Assembly: GCF_004293625.1 (NCBI RefSeq)
Contig: NZ_CP033040.1
Coordinates: 1,984,001-2,048,000, forward strand
Direction: 5' to 3'
Origin: Thiomicrorhabdus indica
GTDB lineage: Bacteria > Pseudomonadota > Gammaproteobacteria > Thiomicrospirales > Thiomicrospiraceae
Length of the DNA: 64,000 nt
Shown piece by piece: positions 46,964 to 55,351 of the stretch. The notes beneath the pieces were generated by a model, which saw only the letters and a list, made by a program, of their open reading frames with translations, did not search any database and was not told the origin of the DNA. The first letter of the stretch is position 1; each line of letters opens with the position of its first letter. The translations under genes were made by a program, and so were the position numbers.

Positions 46964-47575
46964 TTAATCAAACGCTTTCCAGATAACATCGCTACCAAAA
47001 CCTCTGCTTTGCAGAAACCTCATTCGTTTGGCTTGCTCGTTTCGACTTTCTGGCTTTTGTAAATTGCCGTATTTTTTCAGCAACGCTTCACGGGCAGTCT
47101 CAAGCCAATCCTCAAAATCCCAATCTAGGTAAGCCTCGATTAAATCACTTCGACTTGATGCCTGTTGGAGCTTTTGGCGAATTTTCATAGGCCCTTGGCC
47201 CTTATGGCTCAAATTTAAAACCGCTTGCTCAATAAAACGCTCATCATTTTGCCAATTTTGTGCTTTGCAGTGTTCTACCACCTCGATAATCATCTCTGAT
47301 AAAGTGATTTCATCCAATTGGTATTTGACTTGCACAGCTTCCGAAAACGGAAACTTGGTTTTTAACTTTCGCTTAAGCTCTTTATCACCATGTTCACGTA
47401 TTGCTAACAAAGAAACCGCCCGCGCTTCAATTTCTTGGCGCAAGGCGGTTTGTGCAGTAGCAGTTCCATCAAAAGGTTCAAGAAAACCCTCATTAGAATC
47501 AGGGTTCTCAACACCAAAATCTGGTATTTGACCGTTTTGTTTTAATTCATCTAAAAATGCTTGAGCATCTTTCAT
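46964..47575 (-). CDS. recX: regulatory protein RecX
   Basis: The 203-residue protein belongs to the RecX family, which binds RecA filaments and dampens strand exchange. Segments such as REHGDKELKRKL, HKGQGPMKIRQKL and KRMRFLQSRGF are typical. The first 45 residues are extra compared with E. coli RecX (166). It begins 20 bases after recA, the usual arrangement. Confidence 0.88.
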   Translation of the reverse strand: MKDAQAFLDELKQNGQIPDFGVENPDSNEGFLEPFDGTATAQTALRQEIEARAVSLLAIREHGDKELKRKLKTKFPFSEAVQVKYQLDEITLSEMIIEVVEHCKAQNWQNDERFIEQAVLNLSHKGQGPMKIRQKLQQASSRSDLIEAYLDWDFEDWLETAREALLKKYGNLQKPESRNEQAKRMRFLQSRGFGSDVIWKAFD

Positions 47576-47595
47576 AAACGCTACCGGCCGGGTAA

Positions 47596-48648
47596 TTATT
47601 CCGCATTCATATCCAAGCTAAATTCATCATCATTCGCTTCTTCGACTTTCACCTTTTTCGCTGGCATCAGTTTTTCTTTAATCTGCACCATCAGCTCTTC
47701 CGCAATTGCTGGATTGTCTTTCAAGTATTGGCGCACATTGTCCTTGCCTTGTCCGACCTTATTGCCGTTATAGCTATACCAAGAACCGGCTTTTTCCATG
47801 AGCTTTTCTTGTACCGCAAAATCGATAATTTCACCTTCGCGTGAAATGCCTTCGCCATACAAAATATCAAATTCAACTTGTTTAAAAGGCGGCGAAACTT
47901 TGTTTTTGACAACCTTAACGCGAGTTTGGTTACCTAGAATATCCTCACCCTTCTTAATCGCACCAATACGGCGAATGTCCATACGCACAGAAGAGTAAAA
48001 TTTCAAAGCGTTACCACCCGTTGTCGTTTCAGGGTTTCCAAACATAACACCGATTTTCATACGAATCTGGTTAATGAAAATCACCAACGTATTCGTACGT
48101 TTAATGTTCGCCGTCAATTTACGCAATGCTTGTGACATTAAACGCGCCTGAAGACCCATGTGAGAATCGCCCATGTCCCCTTCAATTTCCGCTTTTGGCG
48201 TCAGAGCAGCAACCGAGTCAACAATTACAATATCCACCGCACCTGAACGCACTAAAGAATCCGTAATTTCTAAGGCTTGCTCACCCGTGTCAGGTTGAGA
48301 AACCAGTAGATTGTCAATATCGACACCCAGCTTCTCAGCATAACCTGGATCAAGAGCATGTTCCGCATCAATAAACGCTGCAGTACCACCCGCTTTTTGC
48401 ATTTCAGCAATCACATGCAAGGTTAAAGTTGTTTTACCAGAAGATTCTGGTCCATAGATTTCAACAATTCGGCCACGCGGCAAACCACCAATTCCCAGAG
48501 CGATATCCAAGCCAAGAGAGCCTGTCGAGACTGATTCAATGTCACGAGGCACAGTATTATCACCCATGCGCATAATTGAACCTTTACCGAACTGCTTTTC
48601 AATTTGTCCTAAAGCAGCGGCCAGCGCTTTCTTTTTGTTGTCATCCAT
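47596..48648 (-). CDS. recA: recombinase RecA
   Basis: The 350-residue protein has the Walker A motif GPESSGKT at 66-73, the same numbering as in E. coli. Walker B ([11 protein letters not shown]), the L2 loop ([10 protein letters not shown]) and an acidic C terminus are also present. It drives homologous recombination, repair and SOS induction. I did not find a CTGT-N8-ACAG LexA box upstream, but other LexA specificities exist. Confidence 0.98.
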   Translation of the reverse strand: MDDNKKKALAAALGQIEKQFGKGSIMRMGDNTVPRDIESVSTGSLGLDIALGIGGLPRGRIVEIYGPESSGKTTLTLHVIAEMQKAGGTAAFIDAEHALDPGYAEKLGVDIDNLLVSQPDTGEQALEITDSLVRSGAVDIVIVDSVAALTPKAEIEGDMGDSHMGLQARLMSQALRKLTANIKRTNTLVIFINQIRMKIGVMFGNPETTTGGNALKFYSSVRMDIRRIGAIKKGEDILGNQTRVKVVKNKVSPPFKQVEFDILYGEGISREGEIIDFAVQEKLMEKAGSWYSYNGNKVGQGKDNVRQYLKDNPAIAEELMVQIKEKLMPAKKVKVEEANDDEFSLDMNAE

Positions 48649-48975
48649 GTTTATTATCCTTCTAATGATTATGACCGAGCCAGATTACACGACTCAAATG
48701 ATAGAGGTATTGAATCACAAAGCTCGCAACTTGAAAAGTGTTACAAGATTAATTTACTCACTTTTCCACCCCAGTTTGGCACAAAAATTCACACCCAAAA
48801 CCAATGGGAATTCACTTATTTGTTAACCTTTTCCATTTCGTCATATCAATTGCTTGAAAAATCGGCGTGCGATTATCCCACACAATGCTTTGAAATCCTA
48901 GCCGCCGAAGAGGCGCTTTCAGTCTAAGCAAAACTGATTGTTTTTTGAGTTCATGGCATGCGACTGACAATTCAC
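48649..48975. other. recA upstream region, no gene seen
   Basis: The 327-base gap between cinA and recA should carry the recA promoter. No open frame of note and no classical LexA site is visible. Confidence 0.5.
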
Positions 48976-49458
48976 TTAGAGTTTTTCTAAAAGCTTCAAC
49001 ACACCAAGTAAAGCATACTCCGTAGCTTGACGGCGCACCTGCTCCCGATCACCTTCAAAATGCAAACATTGCGTCACAACGTCATCATAACCCTGCATCG
49101 CCCAAGCCAGCCAAACGGTGCCGACCGGCTTATCTTTGGAGCCTCCCCCCGGACCAGCAATTCCGCTACAACTGACACTAATACCTGCATGTGATTGCTG
49201 AAGCGCACCAATCGCCATCTCAATGACACACGCTTCACTGACCGCGCCTTTTTTGACAATGGTTTGCTTATTAACCCCAAGCATCTCTTCTTTGGACTCA
49301 TAACTGTAGGTAACATAGGCTCGATCAAACCAAGCGGTACTTCCTGCCACTGACGTTAAATATTCAGCAATCATTCCTCCAGTGCAGGACTCAGCCGTCA
49401 CAATCATGACTTCTTTTGATTTTAGAGCTTCACCGACTTTTTCTACCAATTCAAACAC
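48976..49458 (-). CDS. pncC: nicotinamide-nucleotide amidohydrolase, CinA C-terminal type (PncC)
   Basis: The 160-residue protein is the stand-alone CinA C-terminal domain. It shows AESCTGGMIAEYLTSVAG and SGIAGPGGGSKDKPVGTV. It deamidates NMN in NAD recycling. E. coli has the same short form beside recA. The upstream neighbour in many gammaproteobacteria is a divergent mutS, and a mutS stub is indeed found here. Confidence 0.92.
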   Translation of the reverse strand: MFELVEKVGEALKSKEVMIVTAESCTGGMIAEYLTSVAGSTAWFDRAYVTYSYESKEEMLGVNKQTIVKKGAVSEACVIEMAIGALQQSHAGISVSCSGIAGPGGGSKDKPVGTVWLAWAMQGYDDVVTQCLHFEGDREQVRRQATEYALLGVLKLLEKL

Positions 49459-49661
49459 GTCTTACCTCCAACACACCTTTCAACCCCCCAATAGAACTTG
49501 ATTCAGTGTGGTTCATATAATCTAAGCTGATAAGAATAACGCATTTCATAAAAACTCGACAGTATGCAAAAAACGAAATCCGACAAACTCCATTTTTTAT
49601 TATTTGCAGATAAGTGCAAAACACCTGCAATACATTTAGAAAAACCAAATAAAACTAAATA

Positions 49662-49687
49662 AAAACTTTACCGGCCGGTAAAGTTTT
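49662..49687. repeat. 26-bp perfect palindrome around an ACCGGCCGGT core
   Basis: The core lies at 49670-49679 and symmetry continues through AAAACTTT/AAAGTTTT on both sides. It lies between cinA and the mutS stub. It is the last copy in the window; none follows within the island. Confidence 0.9.
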
Positions 49688-49776
49688 AAAAGCGTCAATC
49701 TCTCAGCTATCTTAGTGTGGGTTTGATAAAATCTTGCCATTCAATCAATCTGCTCATTCCAAACTGACATTTACCT

Positions 49777-49827
49777 ATGGCACAAGCGCAATCCAAAACC
49801 ACCCACACTCCAATGATGCATTGGTAA
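49777..49827 (+). pseudogene. mutS: 5' stub of mutS, cut after 16 codons
   Basis: The frame from ATG at 49777 reads MAQAQSKTTHTPMMHW and then TAA. HTPMM is the hallmark N terminus of MutS, where it is normally followed by QQYL and a HPD segment. No MutS-like continuation appears in any forward frame after the stop. The site, divergent from cinA-recA-recX-alaS, is where intact mutS lies in many gammaproteobacteria. The break therefore marks the edge of the inserted dnd island, between about 49820 and 49827. Mismatch repair may be lost unless another copy or the rest of the gene lies at the far end. Confidence 0.75.
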
Positions 49828-50055
49828 CAGACAGCTTTATTTACAAGGAATTTAGAATAATTTTAGGTTAAAGTTACGCTAACCGTTACGCCTATTCATA
49901 CTGGATAGAATTTGCTAGATAACACACTCAAGCATCGGGCTAGCAAACACTTAGAGCTTGATTATGTAACCTATTTTTTCAAAGAATCTCACACCCTCTC
50001 AGACTCAAAAAATCACCCTACTTTCTTTTATAAAAAATCAGATCCGTGAGGGCTT
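49828..50055. other. left end of the dnd island, noncoding
   Basis: AT-rich 228 bases between the mutS stub and the first island gene. Direct repeats GTTACGC occur at 49873-49879 and 49885-49891, 12 bases apart. Such repeats may be recombinase or transposase sites at an element end, but no terminal inverted repeat can be tested without the other end. Confidence 0.5.
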
Positions 50056-50325
50056 TTATTCAGACAAATCCGCCAATTTCGGCAATTCTATCTGACCCTG
50101 TTTAAAAGCATCAATAGCATCTAAAAGTTCAACCACAACCTGTTCAGAGGTGAGTCTTTCTGGAACAGCATAATCACCATTACCTTCCATGTAGAGTCGC
50201 AAAATATCAGACTCACCTAATTCTTCAAAATCCTGCTTGATAAACTCATAGCGGTTATCGAGAATTAGCTGATCCATTTCCTTACGGTTTTGTTCAATAT
50301 ACTTGGTTAACTCTTCTCTGGTCAT
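50056..50325 (-). CDS. small protein at the end of the dnd operon, unknown
   Basis: The 89-residue acidic protein starts at ATG 50325, five bases after AAGGAG, which overlaps the dndE stop. It begins nine bases after dndE, so it is very likely co-translated with it. It is predicted helical and has no membrane or signal segment. No family is recognised. Position suggests a Dnd accessory protein, or an unrelated passenger. Confidence 0.6.
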   Translation of the reverse strand: MTREELTKYIEQNRKEMDQLILDNRYEFIKQDFEELGESDILRLYMEGNGDYAVPERLTSEQVVVELLDAIDAFKQGQIELPKLADLSE

Positions 50326-50334
50326 CACAGCTCC

Positions 50335-50691
50335 TTAAGGCAGTTTCGCAAAGTCAGATATCGCTTTGACTTGAGGTATAGAATGAGCACCGTATTCAAT
50401 CAAGTTGTTCACGAGAACCTTAAAATCACCAGTGAAGCTCTGCTCGTTGGCATACATTTCCAAAGCCAAACGGTAAATATCTGAATCTTCACCAAAAGCA
50501 ATATCCTTGGGAATCTTCTGCCCACTTTCGATAAAATCCTTTAACTCTGATAGTTGCACATCAGACTCTAAGGCTTTCATTAGAGCGACACGACTAAGTA
50601 AGTTCGGAGAGACTCCTGTTCGCTGTTTAATTACGGAAAATTTATTTGTAACACTTCTAGATAACGTGATTTCATTCGGAAGATTAATCAT
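50335..50691 (-). CDS. dndE: DNA phosphorothioation protein DndE
   Basis: The 118-residue product starts at the ATG that overlaps the dndD stop (ATGA), so the longer TTG frame is not used. It matches the small DndE family, which forms tetramers that bind nicked DNA in the sulfur-modification complex. The segments LSRSVTNKF and RTGVSPNLLSR are typical. It acts with DndC and DndD to place sulfur on the DNA backbone. Confidence 0.88.
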   Translation of the reverse strand: MINLPNEITLSRSVTNKFSVIKQRTGVSPNLLSRVALMKALESDVQLSELKDFIESGQKIPKDIAFGEDSDIYRLALEMYANEQSFTGDFKVLVNNLIEYGAHSIPQVKAISDFAKLP

Positions 50692-52646
50692 GCTGTCGCT
50701 CTCCAAAAATACCCTTCTGAGACAATGCTAGAACCATTTGTTGAATCATATTGAATCTCATAAGAATGAGAAATACTTGGCTCTAAATCGGCAAAGAAAG
50801 CTTCATCTACTTCGGTATCAGTAGACAAAATAATGACCTGCTCATTCACTTTAGGAAAGAATTCATTGACGATCTTTGCGCGATGCTTCGAATCCAAACG
50901 CCCTAAAGGCGTATCAATAATGAATGGCAGTTTTCGTCCCGAAGCTTTACCTAAAGATTCCAAAATAGCGAGCGCATAAATTTGTTTTTCACCTGCCGAC
51001 AATCGATTTTTATCAATCTCAAAGCCTTTGCTTGATACTAACTTTGTACTGAAGTTTGTAGGATCAATCACTATGCCCATTTGCATATCTTCCTTGCGAG
51101 CCATGCGTCCGAAGCTCTGAGCAAAGTGTTTCTGTATTTCAAGCACCTTAACTCGTAACAGCTCTTGAGAAACTGACTTCAATGCATAAATGGCACTCTC
51201 CGTCGTCGCAACTAACTCTTCATCTTTTTGTGCGCCTTCTTTTTTCACCATGAGCGTTTCTAAAACACGAGTCAATGCAATCGCTTTACCAATAATGTCT
51301 TTCACATAAGTTTGTTTTTCAAAAAGCTGCTCTTGTAGGCTAGCAATCTGTACCTCTTGATTCGCGACTTTTGCAAAACGCTCCTTTAGGGTCTCTTTAT
51401 CAGGAACTCGTGCCAAGTTTTTACCAAGTTCATCTAAGGCTGCTTCGGTTTTTTCCAATTGATTAAGTACATTATTCAGAGCATTCTTATCACGAGTCGA
51501 ATTTTGTTTAAGGCTATCTACTCGATTTAAAACCGTTGGAGTAACAAACTTGATTAACCCCTTTTGCTCAGGTTCAGCCAACTTATCCATTAGTGTTTCA
51601 AGAAGCTCAGAATCAACTTCATCACCAATTAATTTGGCTAACAAAGCCTTTTTGCTTGCTAAAGTTTGATTAAAAACTGCTGCTTGTGAAGATTTATTCG
51701 CTTTTTCAATTTCAGCAAATAGTCTTTTCATAAATGTAGGTGCAACTGCAAAAGGAAAAGCACCACGAAAAACATCCTGAATTTCGGCAATAAATTGCTC
51801 TCTTTGCAATTTCAAGCGGGCTTCTTCTGCAATTAAATCATCACGAGATAGAGACCATTCACCCCCTTCCTGTTTCAAGACGTCATTAAGCCGATTCAAC
51901 TCACTTTTTTCTATACGAAGCTGATCCCTCAAGCATTGTATTTGCTCACCAATACTACTAATTTCTTTTCTTAATTCGTTTAGCTTCTTTTCGGATGAGT
52001 TTGCGATTTGAAGCTTTTCATCATCCAGTGCTTCTTTGTTCTTTTCTCGCAAAATAATGGATAAATCAGCAATACCGCGTTCTATGAAGTCAATACCGAC
52101 CATCTTTTTCAAAGCATCGGCGAGCACCAAATTATCTTCTTCTTCGGCGAGTTCTTTGATCTTCTCGCCATCAAAAAAGAACAGATCCGCTACACCAACA
52201 GGAATTAAGTCCAATAAGAAGCTTTGAGCTTGCTCATTAGAAAGTTCACTTAAAGCAAATCCATTTTCGTAAATGGTCAGATCTTCTTCTCCACTAGACT
52301 GCAACCATGAACGGCGAATTCGGTATTGAACTTTTTCACCTTGTTTAACGTACTGAAAATAAATTTCTACAAAGCAGTCATCAGCCGATAAGCCATCTTT
52401 AGATTGATGAGTAAGTTCCTTAAGCTGCAACTTATACTGCTGCTTAGTCAAAGATGCTCCAAATGAACGCGCACCAAAAATTCCTAAACGAACCGCTGTC
52501 AATATCGAGGTTTTACCCGCGCCATTTAAGCCGCCAAATAAGATTACGGGCTGTTTATTTTTACCGTTAGATTTAGGTCTCAAATCGATCTCGTGAAAGC
52601 CTTTAAATACACGAAAATTATTCAATACTAGCTTCTCGATAATCAT
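50688..52646 (-). CDS. dndD: DNA phosphorothioation ATPase DndD
   Basis: The 652-residue SMC/Rad50-like ATPase has Walker A GLNGAGKT at 39-46, a long coiled coil through the middle, and the ABC signature LSAGEKQ at about 546-552. Walker B follows in FIIDTPLGRLDS. DndD is thought to open or nick DNA so that sulfur can be inserted. It overlaps dndC and dndE by ATGA, which fixes its ends. Confidence 0.94.
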   Translation of the reverse strand: MIIEKLVLNNFRVFKGFHEIDLRPKSNGKNKQPVILFGGLNGAGKTSILTAVRLGIFGARSFGASLTKQQYKLQLKELTHQSKDGLSADDCFVEIYFQYVKQGEKVQYRIRRSWLQSSGEEDLTIYENGFALSELSNEQAQSFLLDLIPVGVADLFFFDGEKIKELAEEEDNLVLADALKKMVGIDFIERGIADLSIILREKNKEALDDEKLQIANSSEKKLNELRKEISSIGEQIQCLRDQLRIEKSELNRLNDVLKQEGGEWSLSRDDLIAEEARLKLQREQFIAEIQDVFRGAFPFAVAPTFMKRLFAEIEKANKSSQAAVFNQTLASKKALLAKLIGDEVDSELLETLMDKLAEPEQKGLIKFVTPTVLNRVDSLKQNSTRDKNALNNVLNQLEKTEAALDELGKNLARVPDKETLKERFAKVANQEVQIASLQEQLFEKQTYVKDIIGKAIALTRVLETLMVKKEGAQKDEELVATTESAIYALKSVSQELLRVKVLEIQKHFAQSFGRMARKEDMQMGIVIDPTNFSTKLVSSKGFEIDKNRLSAGEKQIYALAILESLGKASGRKLPFIIDTPLGRLDSKHRAKIVNEFFPKVNEQVIILSTDTEVDEAFFADLEPSISHSYEIQYDSTNGSSIVSEGYFWRATA

Positions 52647-54211
52647 CGTGTTAGCTCCTGCAAGGTCTTCTCCAACTCTGTTCTAACATCTTTGAATACT
52701 TCAACTTCACGCTTATACCCAATGGCCTTTTCCATCGTGCTATCTAACTCATCCCAATCTTGTCGAAGAATAGATTCAATTTTTTTACGAATCCCTCTAC
52801 GATTTCCTAAGCCGCTTACTTCCACTTCTGCATCAATGATTTTCTTTAACAGAATTGGTGAGATTTTTTCTTCATCCGCCACCTGTTTTATAACATTAAG
52901 CTCTGTTTCACCAAAAGCACCGATATCACGACTTGGGAACAAGTTCATTTTTTCTGGGTAAAGTTCAGCGATAATTTTAGGTAAAGAATCAGACCAATCA
53001 GGCTCAATTGGATCCATTAACCATTCGCGGCGTATCTGCACCAATTCATCATCAGTAATGGCTAAATGATCATGCCCTTGCTCATCTACCTTTTTCTGAA
53101 TTTCAAGTAATTCACGCAACCATTGTTGGCGATACTTCATCCAATACGGTCCTGGAACATAATTAGGATCGTACTCTTCATTAATACTGCCATCTTCATT
53201 CAAGGCTGTTATTAAGTGCCCTTTCTCATCTTTTTGCCGCATGAGATCAATTCGACCACTTCGGCGGCGGTAATTTCGGTATTCCTTCTTATTTTCAGGA
53301 AGCGTTGTTTGATAAAGCATATTTCGAAAATCCAAAAACGGGCGCATCCACTCCATGCCTGATTCAATGAGACCATGAAGCGCTTTATCTTCTGTCACCA
53401 CTGTACAAGTCCAACAACCAAAACGAGAGTTTCCACAGGAGGGTGTATGCTTATCAATCACCAATGGGCACTCACCTTGATTAGAACCCTTATACATATC
53501 AAATAATTCTTGGTTAGACATCCACCAAGGCGCTGGGGCACTCAATAGATATTCCCACACCTCATCTGCTTCCCAATCTTCGATAGGCATATAGGTATAG
53601 GCATTAGGCAAGGAAGAATGGCGTGATAAAACACTGCCTTCAATACTGTGTTTTTCAATCGATTGCGCACGTGAAGCACTCTCTGCGCGACGAGAACCCA
53701 ATACAACGATCACTTCACCAAATTTAGAGACTTTATCTTCAATAAACTCTGAAACAGGTTTTATCTTCATTCGCTCGGTACACCAGCGGAAAGAACGCGT
53801 TGGTGCTGGATAACCTTTACCAAGAAGGTTCACCCAAAAGGTCTCAGCTTGTTTGGGAACGACCATTTGAGTACTAATCGGCAAATTATTCTTCTTTGCA
53901 CTTTTATCAACAGCATTAAGAACGTTTTTAATTAAGTTAACAACCACGGGAGTTTCTACCAAGGTATCGGAACACACCACATAGACAGGCTTTGAACGTT
54001 TTGACTCAGGAATACTCAAGATGGCTTGATAAACCAGTGACAAAATCACCGTAGAGTCTTTGCCACCACTAAAACCAATAATCCAAGAACGTTTATCGGC
54101 AAGATAAACCTCTTTGATATCCTCAATAGTTTGCTTAAGGGGTTTGCCTGCAAAAGTTAAGTTCTCATCCCAAACCATTGAGTCATGATTTTCATACACA
54201 AATTCGCTCAT
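52643..54211 (-). CDS. dndC: DNA phosphorothioation sulfurtransferase DndC
   Basis: The 522-residue protein belongs to the PAPS-reductase-like ATP pyrophosphatase family. The PP-loop SGGKDS lies at 48-53. Four cysteines at 248, 259, 266 and 269 are placed to hold the [4Fe-4S] cluster known for DndC. It activates DNA phosphate or sulfur for transfer. The cysteine desulfurase DndA is not in this window, so IscS or a DndA elsewhere must supply sulfur. It overlaps dndB by ATGA. Confidence 0.95.
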   Translation of the reverse strand: MSEFVYENHDSMVWDENLTFAGKPLKQTIEDIKEVYLADKRSWIIGFSGGKDSTVILSLVYQAILSIPESKRSKPVYVVCSDTLVETPVVVNLIKNVLNAVDKSAKKNNLPISTQMVVPKQAETFWVNLLGKGYPAPTRSFRWCTERMKIKPVSEFIEDKVSKFGEVIVVLGSRRAESASRAQSIEKHSIEGSVLSRHSSLPNAYTYMPIEDWEADEVWEYLLSAPAPWWMSNQELFDMYKGSNQGECPLVIDKHTPSCGNSRFGCWTCTVVTEDKALHGLIESGMEWMRPFLDFRNMLYQTTLPENKKEYRNYRRRSGRIDLMRQKDEKGHLITALNEDGSINEEYDPNYVPGPYWMKYRQQWLRELLEIQKKVDEQGHDHLAITDDELVQIRREWLMDPIEPDWSDSLPKIIAELYPEKMNLFPSRDIGAFGETELNVIKQVADEEKISPILLKKIIDAEVEVSGLGNRRGIRKKIESILRQDWDELDSTMEKAIGYKREVEVFKDVRTELEKTLQELTR

Positions 54212-55284
54212 TGCTTCGCAAAGCCTTTCTCTAATTCTTGTTGTTTTTCGGTAAGTGCTAAGCCTAATTGTTGCTTGATTAAATTGGCAGTCAAACCAAT
54301 ATTCTTTGAAGACTTACTAACACGTCCATTGGATAAAGCACGATTATTCCATTGATGGTGGTGACGTGACCAATCAATGTCTGACAAGCCTTTCAACACA
54401 ACCCAACTGGATTTATCGTTTATCAATTCTGCTCCGATGGAGCCAATTGCTTGTAAAGCCAAACCATGCGCATGAATATACTCAGAACGTAACTCAGCGG
54501 GTTGTAACTGTCTCTCGGCAGCAAGTCTCCAGTCTTCCATCTGGTCACAAACAAACTGCCAAAAATCAGCCGCTAACTGAGACTCTTCTTCAGAAATTTC
54601 TGCATTCTTTTTCTTAGACAACAGAGCTTGAGTGGCATTTTTGATGGCACTGAGAGTGAACAGTTTGGTACTTCGGTTAGAAATGCTCGCCTTTTCAACC
54701 TCTGTTAAACGGCTAAACACTTTTACTTGCGTCATAATATGGCGAGCTGTATTAGAAAGCGCCTCACGATGATCATAAAGGGTGGCAATTGATGTACTCG
54801 GTCGCACAGCGTGTTTATTTAAGTCTGCAAACATCTGCTGACTTCTGACCAACCCTTCATCAATAAAGAAAACCACTGAAATCTGGTCGTGTCCTAGGTC
54901 AGGGTTTTCTTTAATCGCCTCTTCTATGGCTGCACGGCGATGCTGACCGTCATTCAACAAAATCTGAGAATCCATTGAGATCTTCAACACCCCCATATTT
55001 TGAGAGAACCCTGACTCTGAAATTTGCTCAAATTCAACATCACCATTAATTGATGCTGTTAACGAAGAAAGCGTGTATTCAGCACGGTTTTCGACAAGGT
55101 AATTTGCTATTTCAGGTATGCGATTTTTGTTGAGAGTACGCTGTGCACGCAAATCCGCAGGCACATCAAACTCATTAAATACAAAAATCTTTGGGATAAC
55201 TCGCAATGGACACATTGCAATAAAGCATGGGCGTCCAGCTTGAACGCCCCTGACAGCAGGGAACGAATGAAAAAAATCGGACAT
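54208..55284 (-). CDS. dndB: DNA phosphorothioation regulator DndB, DGQHR protein
   Basis: The 358-residue protein has the DGQHR motif at 112-116 with a second Arg (DGQHRR). DndB is reported to repress the dnd operon by binding inverted repeats in its promoter and to tune modification. Here it begins the dndBCDE block. The gap just before it carries two inverted repeats sharing a GGAAGT half-site, an attractive target for it. A GGAAG ribosome site lies seven bases before the ATG and inside one repeat arm. Confidence 0.93.
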   Translation of the reverse strand: MSDFFHSFPAVRGVQAGRPCFIAMCPLRVIPKIFVFNEFDVPADLRAQRTLNKNRIPEIANYLVENRAEYTLSSLTASINGDVEFEQISESGFSQNMGVLKISMDSQILLNDGQHRRAAIEEAIKENPDLGHDQISVVFFIDEGLVRSQQMFADLNKHAVRPSTSIATLYDHREALSNTARHIMTQVKVFSRLTEVEKASISNRSTKLFTLSAIKNATQALLSKKKNAEISEEESQLAADFWQFVCDQMEDWRLAAERQLQPAELRSEYIHAHGLALQAIGSIGAELINDKSSWVVLKGLSDIDWSRHHHQWNNRALSNGRVSKSSKNIGLTANLIKQQLGLALTEKQQELEKGFAKQ

Positions 55285-55290
55285 TAAAAT

Positions 55291-55313
55291 ACTTCCATAA
55301 AATTAATGGAAGT
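55291..55313. promoter_or_regulatory. inverted repeat overlapping the dndB ribosome site
   Basis: ACTTCCAT and ATGGAAGT form a perfect 8-bp inverted repeat with a 7-base spacer, 6 bases from the dndB start. One arm contains the dndB Shine-Dalgarno GGAAG. Protein binding or hairpin formation would block translation. Confidence 0.7.
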
Positions 55314-55328
55314 AATTATTACACACAA

Positions 55329-55348
55329 GGAAGTTAAATTAAACTTCC
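55329..55348. promoter_or_regulatory. second inverted repeat in the dndB upstream gap
   Basis: GGAAGTT and AACTTCC form a perfect inverted repeat around AAATTA. The GGAAGT half-site is shared with the first repeat, so four related half-sites lie within 58 bases. Confidence 0.7.
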
Positions 55349-55351
55349 AAT

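Noticed and set aside
48649-48830. LexA box upstream of recA
   Set aside because: I found no CTGT-N8-ACAG match on reading the region.
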